Positions 25,131 to 38,865 are shown, counted from the first letter of the stretch. The stretch is 64,000 nt of DNA from Burhinus oedicnemus (GCA_008921705.1 VFFE01007066.1:939574-1003573), one strand, 5' to 3'. Program-made: numbers and translations. Notes: generated by a model not told the origin, from the sequence alone.

Positions 25131-28100
25131 CTTTATTTTAAGGTTTGAGTTAAAAAAGCAAGAAGGGAGAATGAAAGAAACCCAGCCTTGTCCTCATAAC
25201 ACACTTTCTACAATCAGAGAGTAGAGAGAACTGCCAGCTGCGCTAGCACACAGGGCTAAGTCACTGGTGTGCACCATTTGACCCAAAATATGCAGCCCAA
25301 CCAGTGCTCAGTGCAGCTCAAAGGAGGGCTTTCAGGGTACTTGCCACCATGCTCAGATGTCTAGCTGCTAGTGATATCACTGCCAGAAACGGTTTAAGGG
25401 CAGGCTTTTCCCATGATTAAAAAAAAAAGGGAGGACAAATGCATTTCAATGCACGTGACTCCATGAGACACTGTCTGGAGGAAAGGGAAGGATTAGGGAA
25501 GAAAGAACTACAGAACACAGGAGGAAATGAAGCCCTAGTGCATTACTGCAACACCAGCAAACAGGAGGCACAGGCTTCCCCTCTAGCCCCATCTGTCCCC
25601 ACTGGTCCCACCAGCAAACCACACTGGTGCAGAGGAAGCAGCCCCATCACGAGTCCCAAACGTGCTGGTAGCTATTTTTACACAGCCCTGTCAGGGTTAC
25701 AGCAGTCATCACTTATGTCAGAGTGGAATGCCTGTCAAAATAAAGAAATAACATACACTGTTCTCGCTGGCAGATGGAAAGAGCCAGAGGTTTTCCTAAA
25801 ACAGGTAGCACAAGAGACAAACCTGCACAGAGTCACATACATGCTGAAGCAATTATGGATTCCACCCCTTCGTAGAAGCAGCATCCATGATACCCAAAGG
25901 GACTGCACCCAGGCCCAGTTATCCTGGGACATGTTGCTGCTCTGTAGCCATCTGAGGGGTTCCAAATCACCAAATTCTCATGACATTGTATCAGCAGCAA
26001 AGCAAGTGCCTCCTCTTTCTCTTCAAACATTTAAATATTTCTCATACTTCTCGGGATTTAAGTTCATTTTTGTTTTCCACCTTATGAGCAAACCCACAGC
26101 CTCCAAAGCCCAGACTTGGCAGTACCACGGGCTGCTTTGGCACCTCTCATGTAGATTATTTCAAGTGCCATATTGTTTTAATAATTAGAGAACATCTGCA
26201 ATTACTATAATCAGAAAGATTCCAGCTTGCTTTTTATGCCCCTGGATTGTTCCTTGGAAAAGCTACAAAGTAAATACTTATTCTATACTATAAATTAAAA
26301 AAAAAAAAAAAATCATTACATCAGTTTCAAATTCATTTTCCTCAATTTTTGTAGATACACAACCACTGTATTTCCAGATACTTATTTTCCATCTACTTAA
26401 GGAATACTGCCCCACCTTGTGTACAGACCTCAGACTTCATCACAGGCCCCACCTGAATAATAAAGATGTCTGCATTTGGCACCAAGTAACAAGAGGTGGC
26501 TTAATTCCTGTTATCATACAGGCAACCACAAACAATCCAACCCTCCAGCACTGGGCTTTGCTCATCAACGTTGAGTTCTTCAATTATGATAAAAACCTGC
26601 AATTCTGCAGAATTTTACAGAATTGTTTAGGAACACCAAAACACTTTAATACATTGATGAAATCAACATTAACACAAGCCCATTCTTTTATTTCCTTGAC
26701 ATCAATGCTTCCGCAGCTTGGTATGTAACAGCATCAAAAGGAGCCACAAAATTCCAAGGGAAGCCAGAACAAAAGGCATCCATAACATTACACACCTTGA
26801 CATTCCCAAACAAAACCTGAGGTCCTTTTTTAAAGCGTGGATAGTCTGCCTTTGTTCTTTGTGAATTCCTAATGGATGTCAGAGCCACACATTAACTAGT
26901 TGTGCCATGGTAGAAGAGAAAGGTATTTCTCTTCTGCTTACTGAGTAACTCCAAAATCACAGGAGCAATTTAAGGACCTTTGTAGTTAACTATTGACAAA
27001 TACCACTCTTGCCATTTCCAGTCATAATTGCTGGCACAAAAATGCAACTTTAGAACAAAGTCTTTCCTGTTCCCACTACCCACCCTAAATTTTACACCAA
27101 GGGCTTAAGTTCTGCTTTCATTTACAGGAATATAAGTGGAAGATGGTAAAGATTTAGACTGATAAAAACAAGTATAGAAAATAGACCGTATCAAAAGAGA
27201 TACCCAGTCTTCATACACACTACACAGTTAGATTCTATTTCTATCACAGAAAGAAATAAGCACTCAGTACACATTTGAAATCTTTCCCAGATTTGCAAGT
27301 ATGCCATTCTGGTAATGATTTCTTGCCACTTTTTTGTACCATTGTTGGTTTTAGTATGACAACTTGAACATACTCAGGAAGCCTCAGTCAACACAGATGC
27401 TAATTTTTTCCACTGTCAGTGCTAAAAAAAAAATTCACCAAAACAAAGCCTTCATTTTTTAAGCTCTTAATGATTTTAATAAGCATCATGTGTTGTTTAG
27501 AATTATAAAAAATTACCACTCACAGGCTGTGAATGCAGAGGTCCTGCTGCTATGAATTACAGCCGCCCGTTAAAACTACCCATCCTTTAGTCCAGCTATG
27601 CAAGGCCCTTGTGTTTAAAATGTTGAGCACGTCTTAAATTAGGACTCTCCAAATGACCAAAATCACATTGCTTTATAGAATCTTGCAGCTCCTTTGGCCC
27701 ATTCATTTTCTTCAATTAGATCTAAATTTCACACAGTTGGTCTTAGGAATTTTCAGTTTATCTATTACCCTTCACAAGGCTTTACTCTAACATGCACACA
27801 CAAAAAACCCCTTGCCATTGTTGACAAAAGAGAACCTTCACTAGCATAGAGCTGCTGCAAAAGCAAAGGCAAAGCAACGTGAAGTCACCAGCTGCAGACA
27901 ATATCCAGCTTGTGCTCTGCAGGCAGGATGCCTGCGGCAGGACTCCATGCTGACCACAGCAGCCAAACATAGCCCAAAGGCAGTCTCCCTACTGTCCTAC
28001 ATCCTCCTCCCTGGCAATACAGCAGAATGGCATTGATCCAAATGGATTGGATTAAGACATTAAAGCGTATGTTATTTTATGCATCCTGCCTGACCTGCAA

Positions 28101-29705
28101 GGGAATAAGGTTATTGGAAGGACAATGGGTTAGAGTAAGAAGAATACAGGTAAACAGCCAAGGAAGCTACAAGCTAGAATGCAAACTACACAAAACACAT
28201 GCAGACAGGTACAGGGTGCACAAAATAAGAAAGACTTTACTAGTAGGTATTGGATTTCTATTGATGAAATATAGCTACACCAGGAGTAATCTTGTGCAAC
28301 AGCAATCAGCTGGCAATCATCAAAAGCACAAAGCCCTTCAACATCAGTCCTGCAGTCTTAAGCCCCTGTTAAGCGAGCAGAAAAAAGGTGACAGACAAGT
28401 TAGCATGGAAACGAGGAGCAGGTAAATTAAAATCAACAGACTCATAGAAACTCCATGACAGAGGCCACACAGTCTTGATTTCAGGAGGAATTAAGCAGTG
28501 CATGCCAGCACAAAGATTACCAGAGCTATGATTATTCCAAGCAGCCACTTTTCAGAGCTGCTCTTCCCCATATTTACAAAGGAGAGCACACCTCCCTGAA
28601 GCTCAGTCCCATAAATACAAACAGCAAATAACAGAAGTGACTTCTGGCACTTCAGCTGGAAATAATGGTCCTTGCTCAAATTGCACTAAACAGCATAATT
28701 AAAAGTGATGAGAAAAAACAGATCCCATTCCTCAAAACTGGCCAATTTCTCAGCCAAGTACGAGTTAGAATGTGTTTGCACAAGTTGCATGGCAGAATTA
28801 GTTAATTTATATACTTCCCCCTTCCACCAAAAGATATCAGTGGAAAAAAAATTTCCATCTTCTCAATGGCTTTCCAAATTCCTTTTATTTATTTATTTTT
28901 AAAAATAAAAGACAGACCAGTCAGCATGGTCCGTGCATTGGAAGTTCAAGTGCCAGAGTTTACTTAGCACAGTTTGTTTATATCGATGTGACTCCACTGA
29001 TCACACCAGAGACACTGCAGATTTGCCCTCAAGCAATTAAATGCCAGATCATACATGTTAAGACAGTGCGCACCTTCCATCTGATGGGCCCCTATGGCAA
29101 ACGACACACCATCGGCATTGGCAGTGAGGACACAGCAGTTTCCACTCCTGGCAAAACAGTGCGACTTCCATTGCCATTGCTAAGTGGCTAACACAGAACG
29201 TGATTTAAGGACAGACACAGACAAGGATTTACATGTTGCCATCCACATTTGTGGATGCCCAGAATTACAGTCAGGTTCAAGTACATTGTGGAAGAATGGG
29301 AAGAGGACTGAATGTTAAAATACTTTTATAACACGTGAGGCATGGTCTACAATTCTACCCGAGAGGAAGTACAGCTCTAAGAAACTGAATTTACGTATTT
29401 CAAGACTTTTCAAAAAGAGCAGTTTAAAACAGATTTTTTTCTCATACAAAAGCTTCTCAGTTCAACCAGGACAGAGTTAAGCTTTGCCTAGGGGAGGGGA
29501 GGCAGTGAATGAGTCTCATCACTTGTAACACTGAGCTGCTAAATGCAACGGGTGACTCCTTGTCTAGCTACCTTAAGACACCAAGGCCCAGTGTCTGAAA
29601 TCAGGATAAACTCCAAATTCCCCAAACTGGATGCAACCTGAGAAATCCAAACACAGCCTGTGAACATGGTCTGTTCCTGACTTAAAAAAAAATTTCAGAG
29701 GAATT

Positions 29706-29766
29706 GTCATTAAAAAAAACCAAAACACCAAAAAAAACCCAAAGAAAAAAAACAACCCAAAACTAA
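29706..29766 (+). repeat. A/C-rich low-complexity tract
   Basis: Runs of AAAAAAACC and CAAAAAAAACCC. On the minus strand this gives a short phenylalanine-rich ORF with no meaning. Confidence 0.75.
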
Positions 29767-30329
29767 AATGGGTCTTCAGGAAAAAAGCAAACCAAACTAA
29801 CAGTCAATAGCCTGTCCTTGCCAGCAATGCACCAGCAAGCAAGCAACAGGAAAGAATCAAGAAAAAGCTGTCTTCAGACTGCAAATTAGTTGTACACAAT
29901 CACAGGCTACTGAAAAGAGACCAGAATTATTTAAAATAAATGACTGAATGATAACAGGACAAGAGCCTGACTATTTTTGGTAATGCCAAAGGGCTTTTTT
30001 TATTAATTAAAAAACTATGAAAAGAAAACTCATGTAGGTTTTTAAGTTATTGGCTGAACTGTAAAGCACCACAACAGCAAAGGAAATGTTAAAAAAAACC
30101 CAAACAAAACAAAAAAAAATCTTCAAAGTTAAAAGATGCATCAAAACTTGCAGGATTCAACACAGAAAAGACAGAATTACCAAATTTTTCAGATAATTGG
30201 TCTCCAGATATTTAACTGCAGTTAGAAATCAACAAAAATACAGATCGTCACAACAAGTTCCAGGAGAGTGTCTTGAAAACTTCTGACTTGGGAGTCCAGA
30301 GCCAAGGTCTGAAACCTGAAATGATGCTA

Positions 30330-30600
30330 GCGCTACAGAGGATCCAATGAAGAGCAACAAGGATGCTGAAACAGCACGATGGATTCACACACAGTGAGAA
30401 ACTGCGAAAAACATTACAAAGGAAAGGAGTGGATCAGGCTTTAGCAATCTGTTCAAGATTATCAAAAGTCAAGAAACATGAATAATCTACGTTGTTACTT
30501 TATTCCAAAGCTCCAGACATTCAGAAATAAAAGGCAGTAAATTAAGTCTTAATTAATTCTGGAGTCTTTGAAAGCAGATGACAGTTGCAGCTCCTAAAAT
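30330..30600 (+). mobile_element. Possible decayed CR1/L3-type LINE remnant
   Basis: CAGAGGATCCAATGAAGAGC followed by AACAAGGATGCTGAAACAGC and a later GGATCAGGCTTTAGCAATC resemble older CR1/L3-like LINE 3' regions in layout. No terminal octamer or coding fragment is visible, so this is tentative. Confidence 0.3.
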
Positions 30601-33006
30601 GGGGGAACATATCTGTTTAGAGCTAAGTCAAAACATAAATACATCTTGTATTTCATTAAAGAATTAATTTCCAACTAAGAAGACTGAGACTTCATACATA
30701 CATCTAGTGAACTGATTTCCTCCCCGCCTCCAGACAAATTTCAAAGTAATTACATGTGTTTCATCATTTCAGGAGATAAGAATCTCATTTTTGCTGCCTT
30801 GCTCCATGGGTAATTATTTCCAACTCTATACTTAGGTATGAAGTGCTACTTATGCAGAACCAGTATGATTGTACATCCACTGTGTAAAGCTGTGCAGAAC
30901 TTGGTGGTTTGCATGGCAGACTACATACAGCCATGATGAAAAACGCAAAATCCTTACCACAAATAGCAGATCCCAAATTGCTTGTTAAAGAACACAAGAC
31001 AGAACTGCATACACCGAAAACGAATAAAAAGAGGTAAGGGCTGAGGTCACACTGTCTGCTTTTAAGCAGTACTAATGAAGTAAAGGCAGAGTATTGTTTA
31101 AAAATAAAAAGGAAGTATTTTTCTTCCTCTGAATGAATCTAATTTTATTTTCTTGTGCTCACAAGCTCATCACAGGCCTGATTTCAGCAGGGCAGGAGAC
31201 TGCAGCGAAGCAGAGCAGCAGGAAGCAGAGAGGAATGCTTACATTCCTCAGCAGTGATCTCACTGACTTCCATACCCACTAAAAAGAAACAAATGTCATT
31301 ATCAACTTTAAAAAAAAAATGCATACAGGAAACTTCATTTAGGATTTTGGACATGTGAGGGAACGTCATCTTTTTTTAACTGCTGCAAAGATTAATTCAA
31401 AGGCCACTTGTGATCAGCACAGCTGTTCAGCCAGCTCTCAGTTTTGCTTATATTTTTGTTTTGCAAGATAGTGGATGCCTGTTAAAGATTTTTACCGTAT
31501 CTCCAGCCAGAGGCCCTTCATGTGGGTGCAGCCCACTTTCTGAATACTTCCTACAGATGGTAGCTGCTAGTTGAAACCCCATCTTTAAACAAGTAAACAC
31601 ATCTTTACTCAAGTTCTGAACTCACATTTAGTAGGAACATAATGCAGGTTTCATTGCCATTAATTATAAGCCAAACATCTCTATAAAGGTTCAGCTGCCT
31701 AAGGTCACCTGCCTTTGGACCCATCTGCCAGATTCCTAGCAAGAACCACCAACTCTTACACTTCAGTGAGACCAGACTATTTCAGGAGTCATCTAGTCCT
31801 GGAGTCTGTATACACACTGAGAAAGCTAAAAACAGGTCAGACCTTTGTAGGAATATTACAGACATTTATATATCTGGTCATAAGTGAACAGGAAGGAAAA
31901 AAAATCTGATACTATATAAAACCCTCTATTGATATAATACTTCAATACTGCAGGATTTCATATCCTATCACTGGAATCACCCCACTGAAATTCCTCAAAT
32001 TATTTTTTTTTTCCCCCAAGGAACTTGTGTTAAAACATGGAATAAAAGCAAGCTTCTGGATACGTTTTACAATAGCACATTCACTGATGAGTTGGGCACC
32101 GATTTCTGCCCCCATTCTTGCCTCCTCCCTCCTTATTACTCAAATGCATTTATTTAAGAACCATTTTAAAAACAAACCCACATATTTATAAGCAAAAAAC
32201 TTTTTATTACAGACACAGTAGTTCACCTAAAAAGAGGCATAAAAGCCTACTGTTAACAAGTGATCAAAAGGCAGTCTCCTCCTTTCCCCGAGGGTGAAAT
32301 TTGTTGCATATCATGTTTATTAATCCAGATCAGCAATCCCAAAAGAGAGGTCAAAAGTTAACTCTCCTCACTGATTTATGTTGTGGCAGTAGCCTTGTGT
32401 CAAACAACAATAATTTAAGCTACAGTTGTATGCACACAGTTGCCTTGAATAAAACAAACCAACCCATGCTGCCAGGACTGTTGCCTGCGACCCAAGGCTG
32501 ACACCCTGCATGGCCAGTGGCTGACAAGCTGACGGCTGCCAGCATGGACCCCGCACACACGACCATGGGGAAAACCATCTCCCCACCGCCACGGCAGCCA
32601 GGATATGGACTTCAGGCAGCAAAAACTTTTCCCGAGTTTCAAACCAAATGCAATACAAGGAAGTGATAAATAACCCTGCTACTTCTCCATATCCCACAAA
32701 GGGGATTTCTGAGTACGATCCACACAGACAGACCAAAAAGTTTGAGTCCTCTCAACAGACAAATTAACCAGACCATTGTTGTACGGGTTGGCTGGACAGT
32801 GGCCCAAACAATAAGCTGTTTTTAGAAAACCAGGGATTCATCCTCTTATCAGGCATGAGGGAGGGATTTAGACTTAATTTAGCACCATTTAGAAAAGATT
32901 ACCCTTTAATTGCTATAGGAGTTGGCAGACATGGGCAGCAATGAAAAGCCTTTATCCTGCAAAGCCTCCGACCGGCCAGCGACAGCTCCACAGCCAGAAG
33001 AAAAGA

Positions 33007-33405
33007 GCCACCCTGGGCTGTCCCCAGCCAGCCACCCTGGGCTGTCCCCAGCCAGCCACGGGGCTGGGCACGACAGGACAGCCACCCTTGGGCAGGACAG
33101 CCACCCTGGGCTGTCCCCAGCCAGCCACGGGGCTGGGCACGACAGGACAGCCACCCTTGGGCAGGACAGCCACCCTGGGCTGTCCCCAGCCAGCCACGGG
33201 GCTGGGCACGACAGGACAGCCACCCTTGGGCAGGACAGCCACCCTGGGCTGTCCCCAGCCAGCCACGGGGCTGGGCAGGACAGGACAGCCACCCTGGGGC
33301 GGGACAGCCACCCTGGGCTGTCCCCAGCCAGCCACGGGGCTGGGCAGGACAGCCACCCTGGAGCAGGACAGCCACCCTGGGCTGTCCACAGCCAGCCACC
33401 AGGGG
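33007..33405. repeat. GC-rich minisatellite, 69-bp unit, about five copies
   Basis: The word GGGCTGGGCA recurs at 33061, 33130, 33199, 33268 and 33337, an exact 69-bp period. Inside each unit a CCACCCTGGGCTGTCCCCAG block and a shorter CCACCCTTGGG block alternate, and the array begins with two extra 24-bp subunits. The last copies carry GGCAGGACAG in place of GGCACGACAG. Because 69 is divisible by three, stop-free frames of 180-300 codons run through it on both strands; these are repeat artefacts. Confidence 0.95.
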
Positions 33406-36400
33406 CTGACAGTGCAAGGAAGGGGGCAAGGGGCAGCTGGCAGCACTGCAGCTGCTGGCGGCTCTGGGGTCCATGTGTCAGAAGGAAGACACAAACCCCT
33501 CGTCCATCAGCATGCAAATCCAGCAGAGCCTGCGGTGCTGAGGGGTAGAGAAGCCGCCGCAAGGCACAGGGAAGAGCCACAGTCTTCTGAAGGGCTCGGA
33601 TGTAAATAAGATATAGGGCCCAGGCCAGCAGGCGCTCGGCTCGGGGCCCCGATTGGTTCAGGCAGACATCATGTATCAGGGGAGATGCCAATGTCTTCCA
33701 TTTTGGTATTGGTCTGGCCAGGTCAGAGGCATGTCCCCGCAGACCTTGGCTTGCCATGCCACTGCCTTTCCTGGTGACAGGGTGAGCCAGGCACGGGACT
33801 GCATTTTCAGGCAGCAAGAGCTCTGCCAGAGCAGATGAACGACATGCCTCAGGTGTAGGGTTGCCATATCCCTGCCAAGATCCAGTAGCTCATAGCCACT
33901 CAGGAGCCCATTACAAATGTTAACTAATTTGCAGCAACCCTAGTGCTCTTCCAGAACTAGGTCCAGGAAAATTTAATTCTTGTTCAAACATTTTGCTGCA
34001 GCAGTAATGCCTCTTACATCTGTGCTCGAACAATAAACTGGAATAATCCCAGTTTAGGCTGGCATAGGACATCCCAGAGCCTACTGCCCATCTTAACTCA
34101 ACCCAGCTTTATTTTTAAAACTTCAGTGAAAAGTAGCAATTTCTATGCATAGACAAGGCCTTAAGCACACGTTAAACCTCCTCCCCCTCCACTGCTTACC
34201 CGTGCTTGGCAGTCCCTGGCATTTCTGACAGCCTCAGGCCTGAAAGATGATGCTACTGCCCAGCTGGCTGAGCCATGGGCATGAACATCCTGGGGAGCAG
34301 GGAGGGGAGAAAGGGGCTCTTCAGCAAGAAGGCTTGGAGCTGGAGAAGAAAATGGTCAGGAAAAGACTAATTAGATGAGGAACCATGAGAACTACTAATA
34401 TCAAGGGAGAAAGCAAATCTTATAAGGAGGAGGCAAAGAGCATATGTCCACGGGAAGCGTTAAGAGAAGACAGTCAGGACAGTGACACAGGGAGATCAAG
34501 GGAACCTGCATGGCAGAGACTTCAATGGAGTTCAGGAGGAAATGGATGAAGGGGAACAAAACCCAATCCTACTTCCTCCTCCGCTTGGAAGAAGAGACAC
34601 GACCACATTGCCCTTCAGATACAAGTGGGCAGCCAACTGTCCTCCTCATCTTTACATGGCAACTGCTTCCAACTTCTTGGCCTAAGGCTAAAGTTTGTCT
34701 CCCATACTGGTCTCCAAGGTAAAGATCAAAAGCACGGCCTGCAACAGAGCTGTGTAAGAGTCCTTAAAAATACCACACCTTAACCAAATCTAGCTAACCA
34801 GCAACTGCCAACAAGTCTATTCAAGACATTATTTCAGTCTAAGTCTTTACATAGGACATGAAAATCATCCTAGACAGGACAAGGAACTGTTTTAAACTTA
34901 TCAGTACACAAGAACTACACTTTTTGTCTAGTTTTCACACATGCAAGCAGACCATTTCTGACCTTCTTTCACCTGCGGCAGAAGCTACAGAAGAGAAAGT
35001 GGATGACCAAACTTCAGTTTCAGCAAGTAAGCACATACTAGTTATTTGAGAACAATATCTGACTTGGTAACTGTGTCATTTGCCCAGCGCATTCTTCCCT
35101 AAACATTTAAGTTCCCTTCAACAGCAAGCAGCCTGGCATTGCACTCAAAAATGCCTTGGAAGACACGTTAGAGGAGCAAACAGTAGTGGGATTTTGACTT
35201 GCTTGGTTTTGTTTTTTAACGAGGGATAAATTTTTGCAGTTATAGATTCAGGGTGCTTCTGTAGTATTATCTGACTGAATAAACCACTGCAAAGTACCAC
35301 ATTCTTGGCATGTTGATAAAACAAGTTCATTGCCCTGCCACTCTCCCCGGGACCGAATGTGAAGCAACTCCGCAGCTTATAGATGCTTAAGTTACTGTCA
35401 ACAGATGATTGAAAGCATCTAACTACATTTAAGATGTAATGTGCTATAGACAGAGAGTGGGCCTGGAAGCAAACTAGACCCCAAACACGCCATACGTATT
35501 TAATGCAGCCGCATAGCAGGGACACAACAGATACACTGCGATGCTTACAGTGCCATGGAGTGCATTAAACTACACCTCTGTGTTCAGCTTCATGAGTTGC
35601 TGTAGCACATCTCCATTCAGGTTTGCCCTACTCTGGTCACAAAGAGGTAATTGATCAAAAGTACATTTTCCCAGATTTAGAAGACTAAGCAAGAGAGGGT
35701 AGTAAAGAGCAAAGTCAGGACTGAAGTAGTTTTACAGCTACGTTCTTCAGCCTTTCAGAATCGAACACATGGCTCTTCTTAAGGGCATACTTAGCGGCAC
35801 GTTACCTATCTCACCACTTCCTTGTATATTACTATACTTCTTTGCATTCACTGCCACTGCTGCCCTTGCTGTTCATTCTCAAATGAAACACTGGGTACAT
35901 TACTACAGGACTAATGTCTAAAGCACAATTAATTCAAAACCAAACTATGATCCCAACACAGAACTGAGACAAGGAGAGCACCCCATCTTGCACTCAGTGA
36001 CATACTGACACAGATCAGTTTTATTTTTCAAGACTACAAGGAAGAATTCTGTCTCTCCAAGAGCTCATTTCACATTTAAAGCTGGAATTTGAGTGAGTTG
36101 ATTTCTGCATTATAAATAGACACTGTTTTCAGGCAGATGAAGGCCTCAAAGTTAAAGAAAAACTAAAGAAATGGAGAAGAGGAATTCTAGCTGTCCCCAC
36201 AGATGATGTTCAAATTCCTCAAATATAACTTTCCAATTATTAGAGCGGTTTTCTGCACTCCACGAAGAAAGAGAAATAGAAATATACGCATTATCTACAG
36301 TCCTGAAGTTTCAAGACACTAGATCAGTAAGTCCAGTGGGAAAACACTGTAATGACTCTGTTGCAATGCCAGTTCCAAAGGCAGCATTAAGACTGATCTT

Positions 36401-36547
36401 AAAAGACAAGACAAAGAGTTAAACAATCCAAGCCTGTGCACTGGAGTTCACATGCACACGACACCAAGTACTGAGCTGTTCTTGATAGCTCTGGCAATCT
36501 TTTACAAGTAATACCTAGCTTGAGAGCCTCATTGAGCCAAGAGGCAT
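33406..36547. other. Intron 1 stretch without genes
   Basis: GC-rich DNA fades out after the minisatellite by about 33800. Nothing recognised beyond that. Confidence 0.65.
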
Positions 36548-36785
36548 AGCATCATAGGATCACCTAGGTTGGAAGGGATCTTTAAGATCATCGAGTCCAA
36601 CCATCAACCCAACACAGCCAAAACCACCACTAAACCATGCCCCTCAGCACCATGTCTACCCATCTTTTAAATACCTCCAGGCATAGCGATTCCACCTGGG
36701 CAGCCTGTTCCAATGCTTGATAACCCCTTCTGTGAAGAAATTTTTCCTAATATCCATCCTAAACCTCCCCTGGCATGGAACAAAA
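36548..36785 (-). mobile_element. CR1 LINE 3' fragment (CCATCAACCCAACAC subfamily)
   Basis: Inverted terminus ATCATAGGATCACCTAGG, then the subfamily block with CCATCAACCCAACACAGCC and CCACTAAACCATGCCCCTC, ending near CTAAACCTCCCCTGGCA. It belongs to the same type as the large copy at 56.4 kb. Possible diverged continuation to about 36845. Confidence 0.9.
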
Positions 36786-38679
36786 CTGAGATCTACACAA
36801 ACTCCACATCTTGTGGAGGCTCTATTCCCTTGTACAGCAATGCCCACTGAAGATTAAGGCCACATTCTTCATACAAAGCCTAACATTATGTGCAGTAAGA
36901 CAAAGCTAACACATGACTAACACAGCATGGTACTATGCAGCAAATAGAGGAGCCCAGGGCAAGAGAAATACTTTCATCAAATTAATCACTTTCTATGGAG
37001 ATGACCTTGCCACAGAGAACAATGATAATAAGATGAGAAAATACATTCCTTGTGAAGCACACATACAGTGTCAACCTTAATGCTATTTCAGGTCCATTGT
37101 GAGTAACTACAGGATGGGCCTGTTGTGCAAATAAGGGCACACACAACCATGCTGATCAAGAAGAGGCACAGTAGACCACAGGGTCAGGTCGATAAATGCT
37201 CTTTGAGGCCAGATCTCACAATTTCCAGAGCCAAGAACCTATAAAGTGAACAGACGCCTTGCCGGGGCTTTGCCAGCCCCTAAAGTCTCCCTGGATAAGC
37301 GCAATTCCAAGAGACATTCCCCAGCTGCAGTCCCACATGCCGAGGAGCATGAAAGGAATGAATGACTTACTATGCTCCCTGCAAACCTTAACAATGGGGA
37401 GGTCAGAGGGAACATCAGACCAGTTTTGATGTTAACAGGCTTTGTGTCATGCTAAAAAGGGTCCATTTGCTTCAGTCCCAATAACTCATTTATATTTTAG
37501 GGCATTTGGCCACACAGGCTAGATTAGAACAACCAGCTACAAACCAGTACAGTAGCTAATGTACATCCACACAGCTTTTGTTCTATGCAGATGTATCTGC
37601 AGACATCAGCAGCTCTCGGTCACCACATTTCTTACTGTACTCCTGTTGTTTGGTTTCTACTTGTTTCCAAAGTCAAACGTGTAGACAACAAGGAATCTTT
37701 AGAGACAGTTCTTTTCCTTGTCTCCTTCCACAGAGGGGATAAAATGAAGCTGATTTATTAGTAAGTCCTTGAGTGGCGGGTGTCTCAAACATGAAACTGC
37801 CAGGAAAGCTATGCTTTCCCTACCCTAGCATGTACCCATGAGAGACTGAAATACAGAACATTTTGATGGGAAAGTTTTCCTCCAAACTTCCAGGCCAGCC
37901 CAGGGTTCGAGTCCACAGTCCCAGTAGCCCTGACACAATGCCAACATCCCAGCCTTCAGAGGCTCTCTCATCTTCCTCAAAAAAACCTCCCAAAATTCAG
38001 AAAGGAGGAGTCACAAGCTAAGATACATACTTCAAGCCTGATTCTACTGGCCATGGACAGTCCTAGGTACAGTTTCCCTCCAATTCACCACTGTGCTTAC
38101 CTCCACTGGGGACCCAAGAGGACAGGAAAGTATAATCAACCATGGCTCACTCGTGTCAAAATTAGTCCTGGAATACAAGATTTTACCCATCCCAGAATCC
38201 TACAGAAGTAGGGGAACCATAATTCATGCACACCGTTCTAGGAGTTAAATACCAGTTTGCAAGGATAGAAGATAGAATGATGCAGAATACATGCAGGGAT
38301 AAGAGGAGGGCTTCAAAACTCCTGAGAGTGATTAGTAGGATCACTGTAAAAACCTAAAGGTGCGAATAAAACTATAAAGCCTGTGAAAGGCCCAACACTG
38401 ACAGAAGGCGACCCATCTCTGCATTCCTTTCCTAAGAGGTAATGCTGCAAGTGTCACAGCAGTCCGCATTCCTTCAGCCCTCCCGAAATCCAGTCACACA
38501 ACTAACATATCTCACATGCTCCACTTGCTAAAATCTACATTCAGCTACTCAATCCTTCAGCAAGTATTCACTGCCTAAAAATAGCTGGAAGAGGGGAATC
38601 ATAAAAATGAGTTCAAACTTTAGAACTGTATCCCAAACTATGGGGCATACTGTAAAGCACAGTATGTAAAAAACATATA

Positions 38680-38698
38680 CATACATATATATATATAA
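38680..38698 (+). repeat. Short AT-rich dinucleotide repeat
   Basis: ACATACATATATATATATA, immediately beside the CR1 insertion at 38703. Confidence 0.8.
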
Positions 38699-38702
38699 GC
38701 AG

Positions 38703-38865
38703 AATAACAGAATCACAGAAGACTTGAGACTGGAAGGGACCTCTGGAGATCACCTAGTCCAAATTCCCTGCTTAAAGCAGGGCCGCCCACAGCAGGTTGC
38801 TCAGGACATTGTCCAATTGGGTTTTGAATGCCTCCAAAGATGGAGGCTCCATAACCTACGGGCAA
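38703..38865 (-). mobile_element. CR1 LINE 3' fragment, older subfamily
   Basis: Inverted terminus AATAACAGAATCACAGAAG, then GACTGGAAGGGACCTCTGG, CACCTAGTCCAAATTCCCTG and GGTTGCTCAGGACATTGTCC. These variant blocks mark a different, probably older CR1 subfamily from the others in the window. Confidence 0.88.

Larger units (their letters stand above)
25131..33006. other. Intron 1 stretch without confident genes
   Basis: Contains the longest unexplained non-repeat ORF of the intron (249 codons, 25439-26188, plus strand), an A/C tract and a doubtful old LINE remnant. No recognisable protein family; ordinary intronic base composition. Confidence 0.65.

Noticed and set aside
32899..33817. Long ORFs (180-303 codons) on both strands in the minisatellite
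   Set aside because: The period of 69 bp is divisible by three, so any stop-free frame stays open in all copies. Several frames are open at once, which is typical of repeat DNA and not coding.
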